From JBKBKN01 sp046294625 (GTDB taxonomy: Bacteria > Bacteroidota > Bacteroidia > M30B66), in the NCBI GenBank assembly GCA_046294625.1, contig JBKBKN010000009.1:57016-121015 (forward strand): 64,000 nucleotides of DNA, given 5' to 3'. A program made the position numbers and the translations under genes. Each line of letters begins with the position of its first letter. Within the stretch, counting starts at the first letter, position 1. Positions 37,386 through 45,769 of this stretch are shown here, one piece after another. The notes below the pieces were generated by a model. It did no database searches and was not told where the DNA came from. It saw only the letters and a list, made by a program, of their open reading frames with translations.

Positions 37386-39218
37386 TTAATGTGAGATAAG
37401 GATTTTAGAATGATAGATTTGTTTTGCATCATCGATCACTCTAATCAAGTATATGCCGGCGTTGAAACGGCTGCAATCTATCATGTTGCTGGAGTTCAAA
37501 TGATGTGATGCAACCTTTTTTCCAGACACATCAAACATTTCTACCAAAGTGTGCTTTGAAGCAATATTCTTTCCCAGATCAATTTGAAAAAAATCCCTAG
37601 TCGGATTGGGAAAAACTTTAATTGTATTTTGTTCGATCGATTCTGCAGATGCAACCACATCGTCGGGGCCGCCAAATAATGGACGTATCATCAAAGTGCC
37701 TTCTTCACCCACTAAAGGATTCCAATTGCCATTTGTATTAAAGAAAATCTTATCCGTGTTATCTAAATTTTTATCAAAGCCCACGTTGAGCCTAAAATTT
37801 CTCGTTTGTGCCCAACCAATGTAATAGATACCCTGCTGAAGCACAGGAGGATTATCCAAAACAAATGTGGAGAATCGATTAACACCTTCAGGAAAAAATG
37901 GCTGAAATTCTTGTGACGTGTAGGCTAAAGACCCTGGTCTATTGGTACCTGCATTCCAAACCATGATGAAAAAATCCCGGTCTGTAGGTCCCTGATTCAC
38001 CTGATTGAAATAAAACTGAACCGCACGGAGAGTGTCTGTTTTGGCTATATCATATTTCACTGCAACAAAACCGCCACCGTTGGCCACTAGGCTAAGCCTT
38101 TCTTCGGCAGTTCCGTCGTCGTAAGCATAGTAATTGCTAAAAACCTGATCGATACGCATAAAATCATTTTGTGCATTCAAATCTTCTGTGCTTAGACTAT
38201 ATTCGGTGTAGAAGGTATGATAATCTTCCGGGTAGGCATCATAGGTATATTTCACTTCGCGGGTGATGGTATTCACTTCCCGGTAGGGTATGGCTGCTTG
38301 AGGTTCAAATAAAATTTCGTCGCGTAATTCTCCGCTTTCATTAAATATCTGATACTTATAGCTGTATCCGCTTGCCAAATTACGCAACGTAGTCACATTT
38401 ACTGAAAACAAGTCGCCCATATTGGATGGGGGTGCTACTTTAAAATGACGGTAGGGCATGGACTGATACTTTCTCAGAAAGCTCGGCGGACGATCCATAA
38501 AAGCAATATCGTTGTAAAGAGAATCTGCTCTATTGCGACTTTTATCAATTCTGATATAGTCGATGTGCCAGTGGTCATATCCGGCATGTAGCGAAGCAAA
38601 ATTCATAAAACGAAAACGGAAGCCATCATGCAAAAAAGCTGTGTCACGTATGGGCAGCATCACCTGACGAAAGCGGATGTCTGTTTGCGGGAAATCCTGC
38701 CCCACGGTGCTCCAGGCATGAATCCAGCGCTGCTGACTCACGCTGAAATATTCGAGTCGTAAGCTATCTTCAAACTCCGGATAATTTCCGCGGCCTTTGG
38801 GTTGATAGAAAAATGAAAAATAAACCGAGTCTGCCGGAGCAAGATTTAAGTTGATTTCTCGCGATGTTAGTGTGTCTGCGGGACCATGCTCTTCAAAAAT
38901 GGTTGAATATGGGTTGCCAAATTTATCAAGCCCATCGAAAGTAGCCACACCTATGCTTGGCGGCTGAATTGGAAAATCCCAATTAATAAAAGCACTACTA
39001 TCTGCCCAGTAATCGCTTCGCGGATAAGGGCCCGGGTAACTAAAATCTTCCACGAAAGGCAAAGCCAGACTTGAGCGACTGGTTTTCTTTTGCTCTTTTA
39101 TACGATCTACTTTTTGATTCTTTTTGATATCGTTACTACCAAGTGGCTCAACCACAATTTGAGCTGTAGCATATTGAACGATGAAAAACAGGGTGAAAAA
39201 TATGGTAAGTCTATGCAT
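37386..39218 (-). CDS. Large secreted protein with T9SS type A sorting signal
   Basis: A 610-residue protein from ATG 39218 (a TTG one codon earlier is also possible). It has a signal peptide (LTIFFTLFFIVQYATAQ), a beta-rich mature region beginning with LPFVEDFSYPGPYP (a galactose-binding-like entry segment frequent in this phylum) and a T9SS type A signal from IKVFPNPTRDFFQIDLG to the end (HSKILISH). It is predicted to be exported to the cell surface. No catalytic motif is recognisable. It sits inside the ddl-PASTA-rluD operon, 14 bases from the PASTA gene and 2 from rluD. Confidence 0.85.
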   Translation of the reverse strand: MHRLTIFFTLFFIVQYATAQIVVEPLGSNDIKKNQKVDRIKEQKKTSRSSLALPFVEDFSYPGPYPRSDYWADSSAFINWDFPIQPPSIGVATFDGLDKFGNPYSTIFEEHGPADTLTSREINLNLAPADSVYFSFFYQPKGRGNYPEFEDSLRLEYFSVSQQRWIHAWSTVGQDFPQTDIRFRQVMLPIRDTAFLHDGFRFRFMNFASLHAGYDHWHIDYIRIDKSRNRADSLYNDIAFMDRPPSFLRKYQSMPYRHFKVAPPSNMGDLFSVNVTTLRNLASGYSYKYQIFNESGELRDEILFEPQAAIPYREVNTITREVKYTYDAYPEDYHTFYTEYSLSTEDLNAQNDFMRIDQVFSNYYAYDDGTAEERLSLVANGGGFVAVKYDIAKTDTLRAVQFYFNQVNQGPTDRDFFIMVWNAGTNRPGSLAYTSQEFQPFFPEGVNRFSTFVLDNPPVLQQGIYYIGWAQTRNFRLNVGFDKNLDNTDKIFFNTNGNWNPLVGEEGTLMIRPLFGGPDDVVASAESIEQNTIKVFPNPTRDFFQIDLGKNIASKHTLVEMFDVSGKKVASHHLNSSNMIDCSRFNAGIYLIRVIDDAKQIYHSKILISH

Positions 39219-39235
39219 CAAATCTTTAACGTAAT

Positions 39236-40015
39236 TTATTCGTCTTCATTATTAAGCTTAGATTTTGATTCTGTCAGCCAAACATCAACGAAGCCTTTGT
39301 AGGGTGCATTCATTAAATCCGGATCAGGCGATTGCTTATAAACTCTTGCCTTGAGTGTATCACTAACTGGCTCATCGTAAAATACATTACCCAAAATCAA
39401 ATTGCTTCGATTGAGTCGATCTTTCAATTGATAAAGGGTAAGACCAAATAAATCAGGTATGAATACCTCTTCTATTCCATCACCTTTTCCGGCAACCAAA
39501 TCAATCTCGGAGCCTCTCTCAATCATTTCGCCAGGCTTAATGTTTCTACCCTTGTATCGTTGCTCTATCACAGGCGGAAATCCATTCACATAAGAAACTT
39601 TTCCCAGTTTAAGTCCATAGGTTTCGAGCAGAGAAGTTGCCTGACGTAATGAAAGGTCTATTAAGTTCGGCATCGCCACTTCAGGGGTCTTGAAGCTATT
39701 GATGGTTAAATATACTTTACGCCCTGGCTTCACCTTCGTTCCTGGCGGGGGGTCTTGTTCTAGCACCACGCCTTTATTGAGCTTTGGATTGTAAAAGGAA
39801 TCATTTACAACGTAAGTGATATTACTTTGCTCTACAAGCTTATTTATATCGTTCACCATAAATGATCTAAAATCCGGCACTATTTCAAACTCACCATGCT
39901 TGGTAAATATATCCAATCCTAAAACAAGCATAGAAATCAAAGCAATGGCCACAACATTAGCGATGATAAAGTGTTTGAAGAAAACTTTGCTTTTTAGAAA
40001 TTCGAGCAAACTCAT
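39236..40015 (-). CDS. Single-pass membrane protein with three PASTA domains
   Basis: A 259-residue protein with a short cytoplasmic N-terminus, one membrane helix (FIIANVVAIALISMLVLGLD, about 16-35), and three PASTA-like modules (about 42-108, 112-178, 184-252), each starting with a V/MPDF, MPNLIDLSL or IPDLFGLTL motif. PASTA modules bind peptidoglycan or muropeptides in penicillin-binding proteins and PknB-type kinases. Here no kinase or transpeptidase domain is attached. Its ATG overlaps the end of the D-Ala-D-Ala ligase gene by 4 bases, so a cell-wall function is likely. Confidence 0.9.
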   Translation of the reverse strand: MSLLEFLKSKVFFKHFIIANVVAIALISMLVLGLDIFTKHGEFEIVPDFRSFMVNDINKLVEQSNITYVVNDSFYNPKLNKGVVLEQDPPPGTKVKPGRKVYLTINSFKTPEVAMPNLIDLSLRQATSLLETYGLKLGKVSYVNGFPPVIEQRYKGRNIKPGEMIERGSEIDLVAGKGDGIEEVFIPDLFGLTLYQLKDRLNRSNLILGNVFYDEPVSDTLKARVYKQSPDPDLMNAPYKGFVDVWLTESKSKLNNEDE

Positions 40016-42717
40016 TCGATTGCTTTGGTTTTATCTGATTGATTACTTTCGACTGCAAAAGTCATTATTTTTTCGATAAACTCAGCAGGTTTGTATCCAT
40101 TGATAGCACATTGATGAAATATGCAGGTAGCAGGGGTCATTCCCGGCAATGAATTCACTTCAATGAATACTACTTCTACCTTCCCATCATCAAAAACCCT
40201 AACGAAGGCATCAATTCTCGCATAACCGCGAATATGGAGAATTTTAGCCGCTTTTTCCAATTCTTTTTTCACTATATTTGAAATACGGTCGCGCTCTATG
40301 GGGTCTTTGGCATATCTGGCCGGAGTAATATTCTGTCCCTGTCCGGCTAAAAATTTTTCTTCAAGCGAGAGCACTTCACCTTCGGCCAATGCTTCACTGG
40401 CTTCGAATATTTCGTAGAATACATTTCCATACTCATCGTGGTGTGTGAGCATGCCTCCGGTGATTTCAAGAAAAGTCTTTGCACCGTTGGCTTCAATGAG
40501 TTTTTCCACCAAAAAGGCCTTCTTAAATGGAAATTCTTCTTTGTCTTTTATTTTCAAAGTGGCAGAAGCGACAGGATCAAAATCGGGTGTTTTGCGAAAT
40601 ATCAAAGTGGCAAAAGCATCCAACTCTGTTCTGTTTTTAATCTTTTTTACAGCTGAGCTGCATCCATCATCAGCAGGTTTGGCAATGATGGGATATCCCA
40701 TTTCTTCTATTCTGGCGATCACCTTTGCTCTATCGGCAAACCACTCCGGCTCATAAACCATGCAGTGATCAGCCACGAGCAGACCATGCTCTCGCAAAAT
40801 CTCATTTGTTCTGAATTTGTCAATGGTGATGGCAGAACTTTCTGCATCGGAACCATTAAAGGGAAGTCCTACTTTTGATAGCTCACGCTGAATAGCACCA
40901 TCTTCTCCCGGTCTTCCATGCAAAGCAATAAACACTTCATCTACCATTTCAGCTAGTTCATTGTAAGTGATGGCGAGCGGTTCGGAGATATTCATTGGAT
41001 CGCCAAACTGGCGAGTAAGTTCTACACACAAATCCTTTATCTCTTGCACCACCGAATGCACATGATAGTTTTTAATCTTTTCAAGAATATCATCTGCATT
41101 GTCTTTGAGCATCACATTGATAGGTATAACATAAAGTTCATGCTGCTCATCACTTCCGGATAGAAATACCGGAATCGGTTGATAATGCTCCGAAGAAGAA
41201 AGCTTTTCATAAATATTTCTTCCACTTTCAACGGAAATATGTCTTTCAGATGAGTAGCCTCCAAAAACCACCGCAATTTTCTTTTTTCGCCGCTGATCAC
41301 TTCTTGCAGAATGAAGTAAGTTATTTAATCTGCTGATCAAACCTTCACAAACCCCATTAAACTTAAACTCTTTAAGTCTTCGATTCAACGAGGTATGTAT
41401 GATATAGGTGATAAACTGCGATGGATTAAAACCAATTTCGGCAGCTTGATGAAAAAAGAATGATGAAGGCATCATGCCCGAAGTGGTGTTGGGATCATTC
41501 AAATAAACCTGCCCTTGATCGGTTATGAAACCGTCGATGCGGGCATATACGCCAAAATTGAGCGCTGAAAATAATCGTTCACACTCTTTTCTTATCAAAT
41601 TAATTTGTGCATCGGGCAAATTGATAGGTGTGATTTTTCTGGATAAACCGGGTAAATATTTGGAGCGATAATCAAACAACTCCTGCCCTTTTCGAATTTC
41701 GGTGGGGGGCAAACAAACCGGCAGGCCAAGTTGATTTTCGATAACAATGGAAGAAAATTCCTTTCCCATGATAAAGCCTTCCACGATCACTTCGCTCTCG
41801 GCATCGATGGCTTCTAATGTCAATGAAGGTTTACCTGCTTTGAATTGCTCATCAATGTAATGATATAATTCAGCAGGATGCAAAATCACTTTGTTGCCGC
41901 ATCGCACCGGAATGCCGATGCCTTCACGAATGTCAACCAAATTTCTGATGAAATCTTCTCTATCTGATTCACTTTTTGAGTCCCAGATTTCTTTGTTTAA
42001 CTTCTTGATAAACAAGCTTTTGAAAAGTGCTTCTTCAAGCGCATTTTCGTTTTCTTCACGAAGGATAGAAATACCTATAGAAGAGCCTTGTGTGGGCGCT
42101 TTCACCACACAAGGATAACCAACCTGCTGTTTTACTTTTTGAAAAATAGATTTCGAATCTGATGCATTTACGAGTTCTTCTCTTTCGAAAGAAATAAATG
42201 CCGGTGCATTAAATCCTGCTTGCTTCATCAAGCGTTTTTGCACCAATTTGTTAATGCCTATAGCGGAAGAAAAAATACCTGATCCTGAATAGGGAATTTT
42301 CAAATACTCAAACAATCCTTGTATGCGACCATCTTCACCATTGGGACCATGCAAACACAGAAAAGCAAAATCAATCCGGTTTCTCAAATTTTCGATGGCT
42401 ATTCGCTCGCCTAACCTTTTAGACAAGTCGGCGGAGCGCAGCGAGCCATCTGCTTCGATCGATTCGGCATATATTTGAAAATCGGGCTTGAAGTCGGGTA
42501 TGTCGTGCACCGCCGGATAAAAATCCCGTATACTGCCTTTGTAAAGAAATTCCCACTCGAGTTCAATGAAATTACCAAAACTATCCACAAAGATGGGCAC
42601 AGCTTCGAAAAGCACCTTATTTAAATTGTCATAAACAGTTCGGCCACCGGCAAAAGAAATCTCGCGTTCTCTAGAATTTCCACCGAAAATAACCCCAATT
42701 TTTATTTTTTCCATCAT
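40012..42717 (-). CDS. ddl: Tandem double D-alanine-D-alanine ligase (two ATP-grasp units fused)
   Basis: A 901-residue protein made of two complete ligase-like units (1-470 and about 479-901) joined by a basic linker (ARSDQRRKKK). Each unit has the N-terminal GGxSxE motif (Glu17 and Glu491), LHGxxGEDG, the ATP-grasp lysine (Lys206 in VVKAP, Lys680 in IIAKP), YARIDGF or YARIDAF, and a terminal metal-binding segment (LNDPNTTSG in the first, IEVNSLPG in the second). Normal Ddl is 300-370 residues, so this is a duplication and fusion. The first unit's NDPN replaces the usual EVN, so it may differ in substrate or metal binding. It starts the leftward operon. Confidence 0.9.
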   Translation of the reverse strand: MMEKIKIGVIFGGNSREREISFAGGRTVYDNLNKVLFEAVPIFVDSFGNFIELEWEFLYKGSIRDFYPAVHDIPDFKPDFQIYAESIEADGSLRSADLSKRLGERIAIENLRNRIDFAFLCLHGPNGEDGRIQGLFEYLKIPYSGSGIFSSAIGINKLVQKRLMKQAGFNAPAFISFEREELVNASDSKSIFQKVKQQVGYPCVVKAPTQGSSIGISILREENENALEEALFKSLFIKKLNKEIWDSKSESDREDFIRNLVDIREGIGIPVRCGNKVILHPAELYHYIDEQFKAGKPSLTLEAIDAESEVIVEGFIMGKEFSSIVIENQLGLPVCLPPTEIRKGQELFDYRSKYLPGLSRKITPINLPDAQINLIRKECERLFSALNFGVYARIDGFITDQGQVYLNDPNTTSGMMPSSFFFHQAAEIGFNPSQFITYIIHTSLNRRLKEFKFNGVCEGLISRLNNLLHSARSDQRRKKKIAVVFGGYSSERHISVESGRNIYEKLSSSEHYQPIPVFLSGSDEQHELYVIPINVMLKDNADDILEKIKNYHVHSVVQEIKDLCVELTRQFGDPMNISEPLAITYNELAEMVDEVFIALHGRPGEDGAIQRELSKVGLPFNGSDAESSAITIDKFRTNEILREHGLLVADHCMVYEPEWFADRAKVIARIEEMGYPIIAKPADDGCSSAVKKIKNRTELDAFATLIFRKTPDFDPVASATLKIKDKEEFPFKKAFLVEKLIEANGAKTFLEITGGMLTHHDEYGNVFYEIFEASEALAEGEVLSLEEKFLAGQGQNITPARYAKDPIERDRISNIVKKELEKAAKILHIRGYARIDAFVRVFDDGKVEVVFIEVNSLPGMTPATCIFHQCAINGYKPAEFIEKIMTFAVESNQSDKTKAIE

Positions 42718-42772
42718 GGCGTTTTTTTAAAATGCTGTCGGTTTAGATATTTGATTTAATCCGATATTGCTT

Positions 42773-42780
42773 CAAAATTA
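42773..42780 (-). promoter_or_regulatory. Candidate -7 box for the ddl operon
   Basis: The complement reads TAATTTTG, a perfect TAnnTTTG match, about 55 bases upstream of the ddl ATG at 42717. No TTTG lies 19-21 bases farther upstream, so support is partial. Confidence 0.4.
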
Positions 42781-42785
42781 GATAA

Positions 42786-42840
42786 GAATGGGTGCTCCCA
42801 TTCATGTTAAATAAAGAGTTATTCAACCCTTCAGGTTGAA
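42786..42840 (-). terminator. Two tandem hairpins after the DNA ligase gene
   Basis: TTCAACC (42822-42828) pairs with GGTTGAA (42834-42840) around a 5-base loop, and GAATGGG (42786-42792) pairs with CCCATTC (42797-42803) around a 4-base loop. They lie just past the ligase stop on the minus strand, each followed by T-rich sequence, so they may end that transcript before the ddl promoter. Confidence 0.55.
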
Positions 42841-42867
42841 AAGTGAGCCCCATTGACTACTTCTATT

Positions 42868-44463
42868 TTAATGACTATTAACGGGAATCAGTTGCTTCAA
42901 AGTATTGATGTTATCGGCATCAGCCGCTTTTTTGTCCTTACGCCAACGAAGTATGCGCGGAAACCGAAGCGCAAACCCGCTCTTGTGTCGGCTGCTGTGC
43001 TGTATGCCTTCAAACCCAATTTCAAATACCAAATGAGGTTGCACGCTTCGCACCGGACCAAATTTTTCGATCGTATTTCGTTTTACAAAATCATCTACCT
43101 CTTTTATTTCTTCATCAGTAAGCCCGCTGTAGGCTTTTGTGAATGGCACAAGGGCACCTGACTCATTCCAAATGGCAAAGGTATAGTCGGTGTAAAGGTT
43201 AGCTCGGCGCCCATGCCCCTTCATAGCATAAATCATCACCGCATCTATCGTCATTGGATCTATTTTCCATTTCCACCAGTCCCCTCTTTTACGACCGGTT
43301 TGATAAATGCTGTTCAACCGCTTTAACATAATTCCTTCACTGTGATGTTTGCGAGCAGTGGCTCTGATATCGCGAAGTGCATCCCAGGTGCGAAATTCAA
43401 TGAGCGGTGAAAGCATGACCAAGTCCTGCGAATTTGTTTTCAATAAGCCTTCGAGAAAAAACCGTCTTTCAAATAAATTTTTGTCTCTTATATCCTTACC
43501 TTCAAACTCAAGTAAATCATAAGCAAATATTGCCACAGGATATTCTGCGAGCATTTTTTTGCTGATGGTTTTGCGACCAATTCTTGTCTGTAAATGCTGA
43601 AAGGGCTGCACTTTACCATCTTTAATACAAAGCATTTCGCCGTCTATCACCGTTCCATCAGGAAACATTTTTGGTAAAACATGTAATTCAGGAAAACGCT
43701 CGGTTATTAATTCCTCACCTCTCGACCAGATAAACAAATCACCATTCCGGATAATGAGCTGGCTTCTTATGCCATCCCATTTCCACTCTGCTTGCCATTC
43801 AGCCGGATTCCATTGCGCCATTTCTTTTTCATCAATCTGATAGGCCAAGTAAAATGGATAGGGTTTTGACGGTTCGGCATCAAAATTTTTACTTTTGAGC
43901 AATTCGTCAAATCCAATTTCAAAAGGGCTCCAATTGCCGGATAGGCGGTGCGCCACTTCACTTTCACTGATATGCAGTATGCGAGCAAGCGACTTTTCAA
44001 CCAATTTTTGAGAAACCCCAACCCTAAATCCACCGGTTATGAGTTTGTTGAATACAAATCGCTCTTGTTGACTCATCGAACTCCATGCCTGTGTGATAAA
44101 AATGCGTTTATCGTCTTCGTGCACGCTATCAAGGGCTTGAAGTTGATACATACGGTCTTCCAGACTAACAGCTTCATGTTCCTCTTCACCTTTGATGAGC
44201 ATTGCAATGGTCTCGGCCAAATCGCCAACCGTGTGATAACTCTCTTCAAAAAGCCAATCAGGAAGCTCGGCTTGCTCAGCTGCCCACTTTCTCAAATAGG
44301 AAGCCTGAACTGTGCGCTTAGGTCTACGACCACAAAGCAAGGCTAATGCAAAAATCTTGTCTTTATACTCGGCTTGCTCGAAATAATTTGCCAATATGCT
44401 CACCTTCTGATTGGTGCTATTGGTTTGGTCCAATTGAAAATAGAGCTCGGCAAACGATTTCAT
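42868..44463 (-). CDS. ATP-dependent DNA ligase (Lhr-associated type)
   Basis: A 531-residue ligase when started at the ATG 44463 (MKSFAELYFQLDQTN matches family starts; a GTG 12 codons earlier is in frame). It has an N-terminal DNA-binding domain (about 1-190), the adenylation domain with the nucleotide lysine Lys228 in EWKWDGIRS, and a C-terminal OB fold with RGDWWKWKIDPMTIDAVM. It forms phosphodiester bonds using ATP, in addition to the NAD-dependent ligase normal for bacteria. Homologues often sit next to an Lhr helicase and a metallo-beta-lactamase-fold exonuclease; neither is present here. Confidence 0.9.
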   Translation of the reverse strand: MKSFAELYFQLDQTNSTNQKVSILANYFEQAEYKDKIFALALLCGRRPKRTVQASYLRKWAAEQAELPDWLFEESYHTVGDLAETIAMLIKGEEEHEAVSLEDRMYQLQALDSVHEDDKRIFITQAWSSMSQQERFVFNKLITGGFRVGVSQKLVEKSLARILHISESEVAHRLSGNWSPFEIGFDELLKSKNFDAEPSKPYPFYLAYQIDEKEMAQWNPAEWQAEWKWDGIRSQLIIRNGDLFIWSRGEELITERFPELHVLPKMFPDGTVIDGEMLCIKDGKVQPFQHLQTRIGRKTISKKMLAEYPVAIFAYDLLEFEGKDIRDKNLFERRFFLEGLLKTNSQDLVMLSPLIEFRTWDALRDIRATARKHHSEGIMLKRLNSIYQTGRKRGDWWKWKIDPMTIDAVMIYAMKGHGRRANLYTDYTFAIWNESGALVPFTKAYSGLTDEEIKEVDDFVKRNTIEKFGPVRSVQPHLVFEIGFEGIQHSSRHKSGFALRFPRILRWRKDKKAADADNINTLKQLIPVNSH

Positions 44464-44531
44464 AGCGGCAATTTTATCATTAATAAAAACATCTTCCACC
44501 CATTTGGTTTATTAGTTTTGCAACCAAATTA

Positions 44532-44975
44532 TTGAACAAGTTGAAAAATAGACTTAGCCCTGATGAAGAACTCAAGGTGGAAAATGCCATACTTGAAGCT
44601 GAAAAAATGACTTCCTGCGAAATCAGAGTGCATATACAATCGCATTGTCAAAAGGATGTGATGGATCTAGCGGCTGAAGTATTTGCCGAACTCAACATGC
44701 ACAAAACTGCTCAAAGAAACGGTATTCTCATTTTTATTGCCATAGAAGATCATCAATTGGCGATTATTGGCGATGTGGGAATCAATGCCGTAGTGCCGGA
44801 AAATTTCTGGGAAGATGAGAAAGATTTGCTTATCAGCTATTTTAAACGCGAAGCCTATGGCGATGGACTCGAAGCGGCTATTTTGCAAGCTGCAAAACAG
44901 GTGATGGAATATTTCCCTGCCAAACCGGAAGAAGGTGATCAACTAAGTAACGACATTTCTTATGGCCAATCATAA
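44532..44975 (+). CDS. TPM-domain protein without signal peptide
   Basis: A 147-residue TPM-fold protein (TLP18.3/Psb32/MOLO-1) beginning at a TTG; the next ATG is too far inside the domain. Diagnostic parts are AILEAEKMTSCEIRVHI and RNGILIFIAIEDHQLAIIGDVGIN. It has no signal peptide, unlike its neighbour. A perfect TAGTTTTG box at 44513-44520 lies just upstream. The two TPM genes overlap by 14 bases. In many Bacteroidota they follow lemA; here lemA is absent and the ligase gene is divergent. Function of the pair is not established. Confidence 0.85.
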   Translation: MNKLKNRLSPDEELKVENAILEAEKMTSCEIRVHIQSHCQKDVMDLAAEVFAELNMHKTAQRNGILIFIAIEDHQLAIIGDVGINAVVPENFWEDEKDLLISYFKREAYGDGLEAAILQAAKQVMEYFPAKPEEGDQLSNDISYGQS

Positions 44976-45765
44976 ACTATTAAAATCGCTGGTAATCGTT
45001 AGCATATGGTTTATCAGCACCTTATCAATTGAAGCTCAAAAACTTCCTGAGCGCCCTAACCCTCCACGTTTAGTCAATGATTTTGCCAAACTGCTCAGTC
45101 AGGAAGAAGTAGAGAAACTTGAGCGTGAACTTGTGGCTTATGATGACTCTAGTTCTACACAAATAGCTATTGTAACGTTGGAAAGCATTCATGGCTACCC
45201 GGCCGTAGAGTTTGCGCATGATTTGTTAAACAAATGGGGAATCGGTCAGGCGCGACAAGATAATGGAGTGCTTATTCTCGTTACTACAGAACCCAAAAAT
45301 AGAGAAATTGTAATCGCTGTCGGCTATGGTTTAGAGCCCTACATCACAGATGCTCAATCGAAGCGTATCATTGAAACTATTATGATTCCTGCATTTCGAA
45401 ATGAGGACTATTACAAAGGCTTAAGTGAAGCGAGTGAAATGCTAAAGGCTTATGCTAAAGGCGAATTCAAAAGAAACGATAAATCAACAAAGTCAAACTA
45501 CAGCAACACAATGCCAAGCTGGGTTTTTCTGGCTATGCTTATAATTGTTTTTATTCTTTTTAGTGTGAATAAAGGTGGAAAAGGTGGTGGAAAATACTAC
45601 AGAACCTTTGGCGCACCTCCGGTAGGTGGATGGCGTAGTTTTTCATCAGGCACGGGTACTTTCAAATCTGGCGGGAGTTTTGGTGGTGGTGGATTCGGTG
45701 GCGGAGGTTTTGGCGGCTTTGGAGGCGGACGCTCTGGAGGCGGGGGAGCAAGCGGAAGATGGTAA
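44962..45765 (+). CDS. TPM-domain membrane protein with glycine-rich tail (YgcG family)
   Basis: A 267-residue protein with a signal peptide (MANHKLLKSLVIVSIWFIST, cleaved near EAQK), a periplasmic TPM domain (about 35-165, ERPNPPRLVNDFAKLL and DNGVLILVTTEPKNREIVIA), one membrane helix (WVFLAMLIIVFILFSV, about 187-202), and a terminal glycine/serine-rich tail of about 60 residues. This matches YgcG proteins. Some TPM domains are reported as phosphatases, but no function is proven. It overlaps the first TPM gene by 14 bases and ends 4 bases before a facing gene. Confidence 0.88.
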   Translation: MANHKLLKSLVIVSIWFISTLSIEAQKLPERPNPPRLVNDFAKLLSQEEVEKLERELVAYDDSSSTQIAIVTLESIHGYPAVEFAHDLLNKWGIGQARQDNGVLILVTTEPKNREIVIAVGYGLEPYITDAQSKRIIETIMIPAFRNEDYYKGLSEASEMLKAYAKGEFKRNDKSTKSNYSNTMPSWVFLAMLIIVFILFSVNKGGKGGGKYYRTFGAPPVGGWRSFSSGTGTFKSGGSFGGGGFGGGGFGGFGGGRSGGGGASGRW

Positions 45766-45769
45766 CCCA

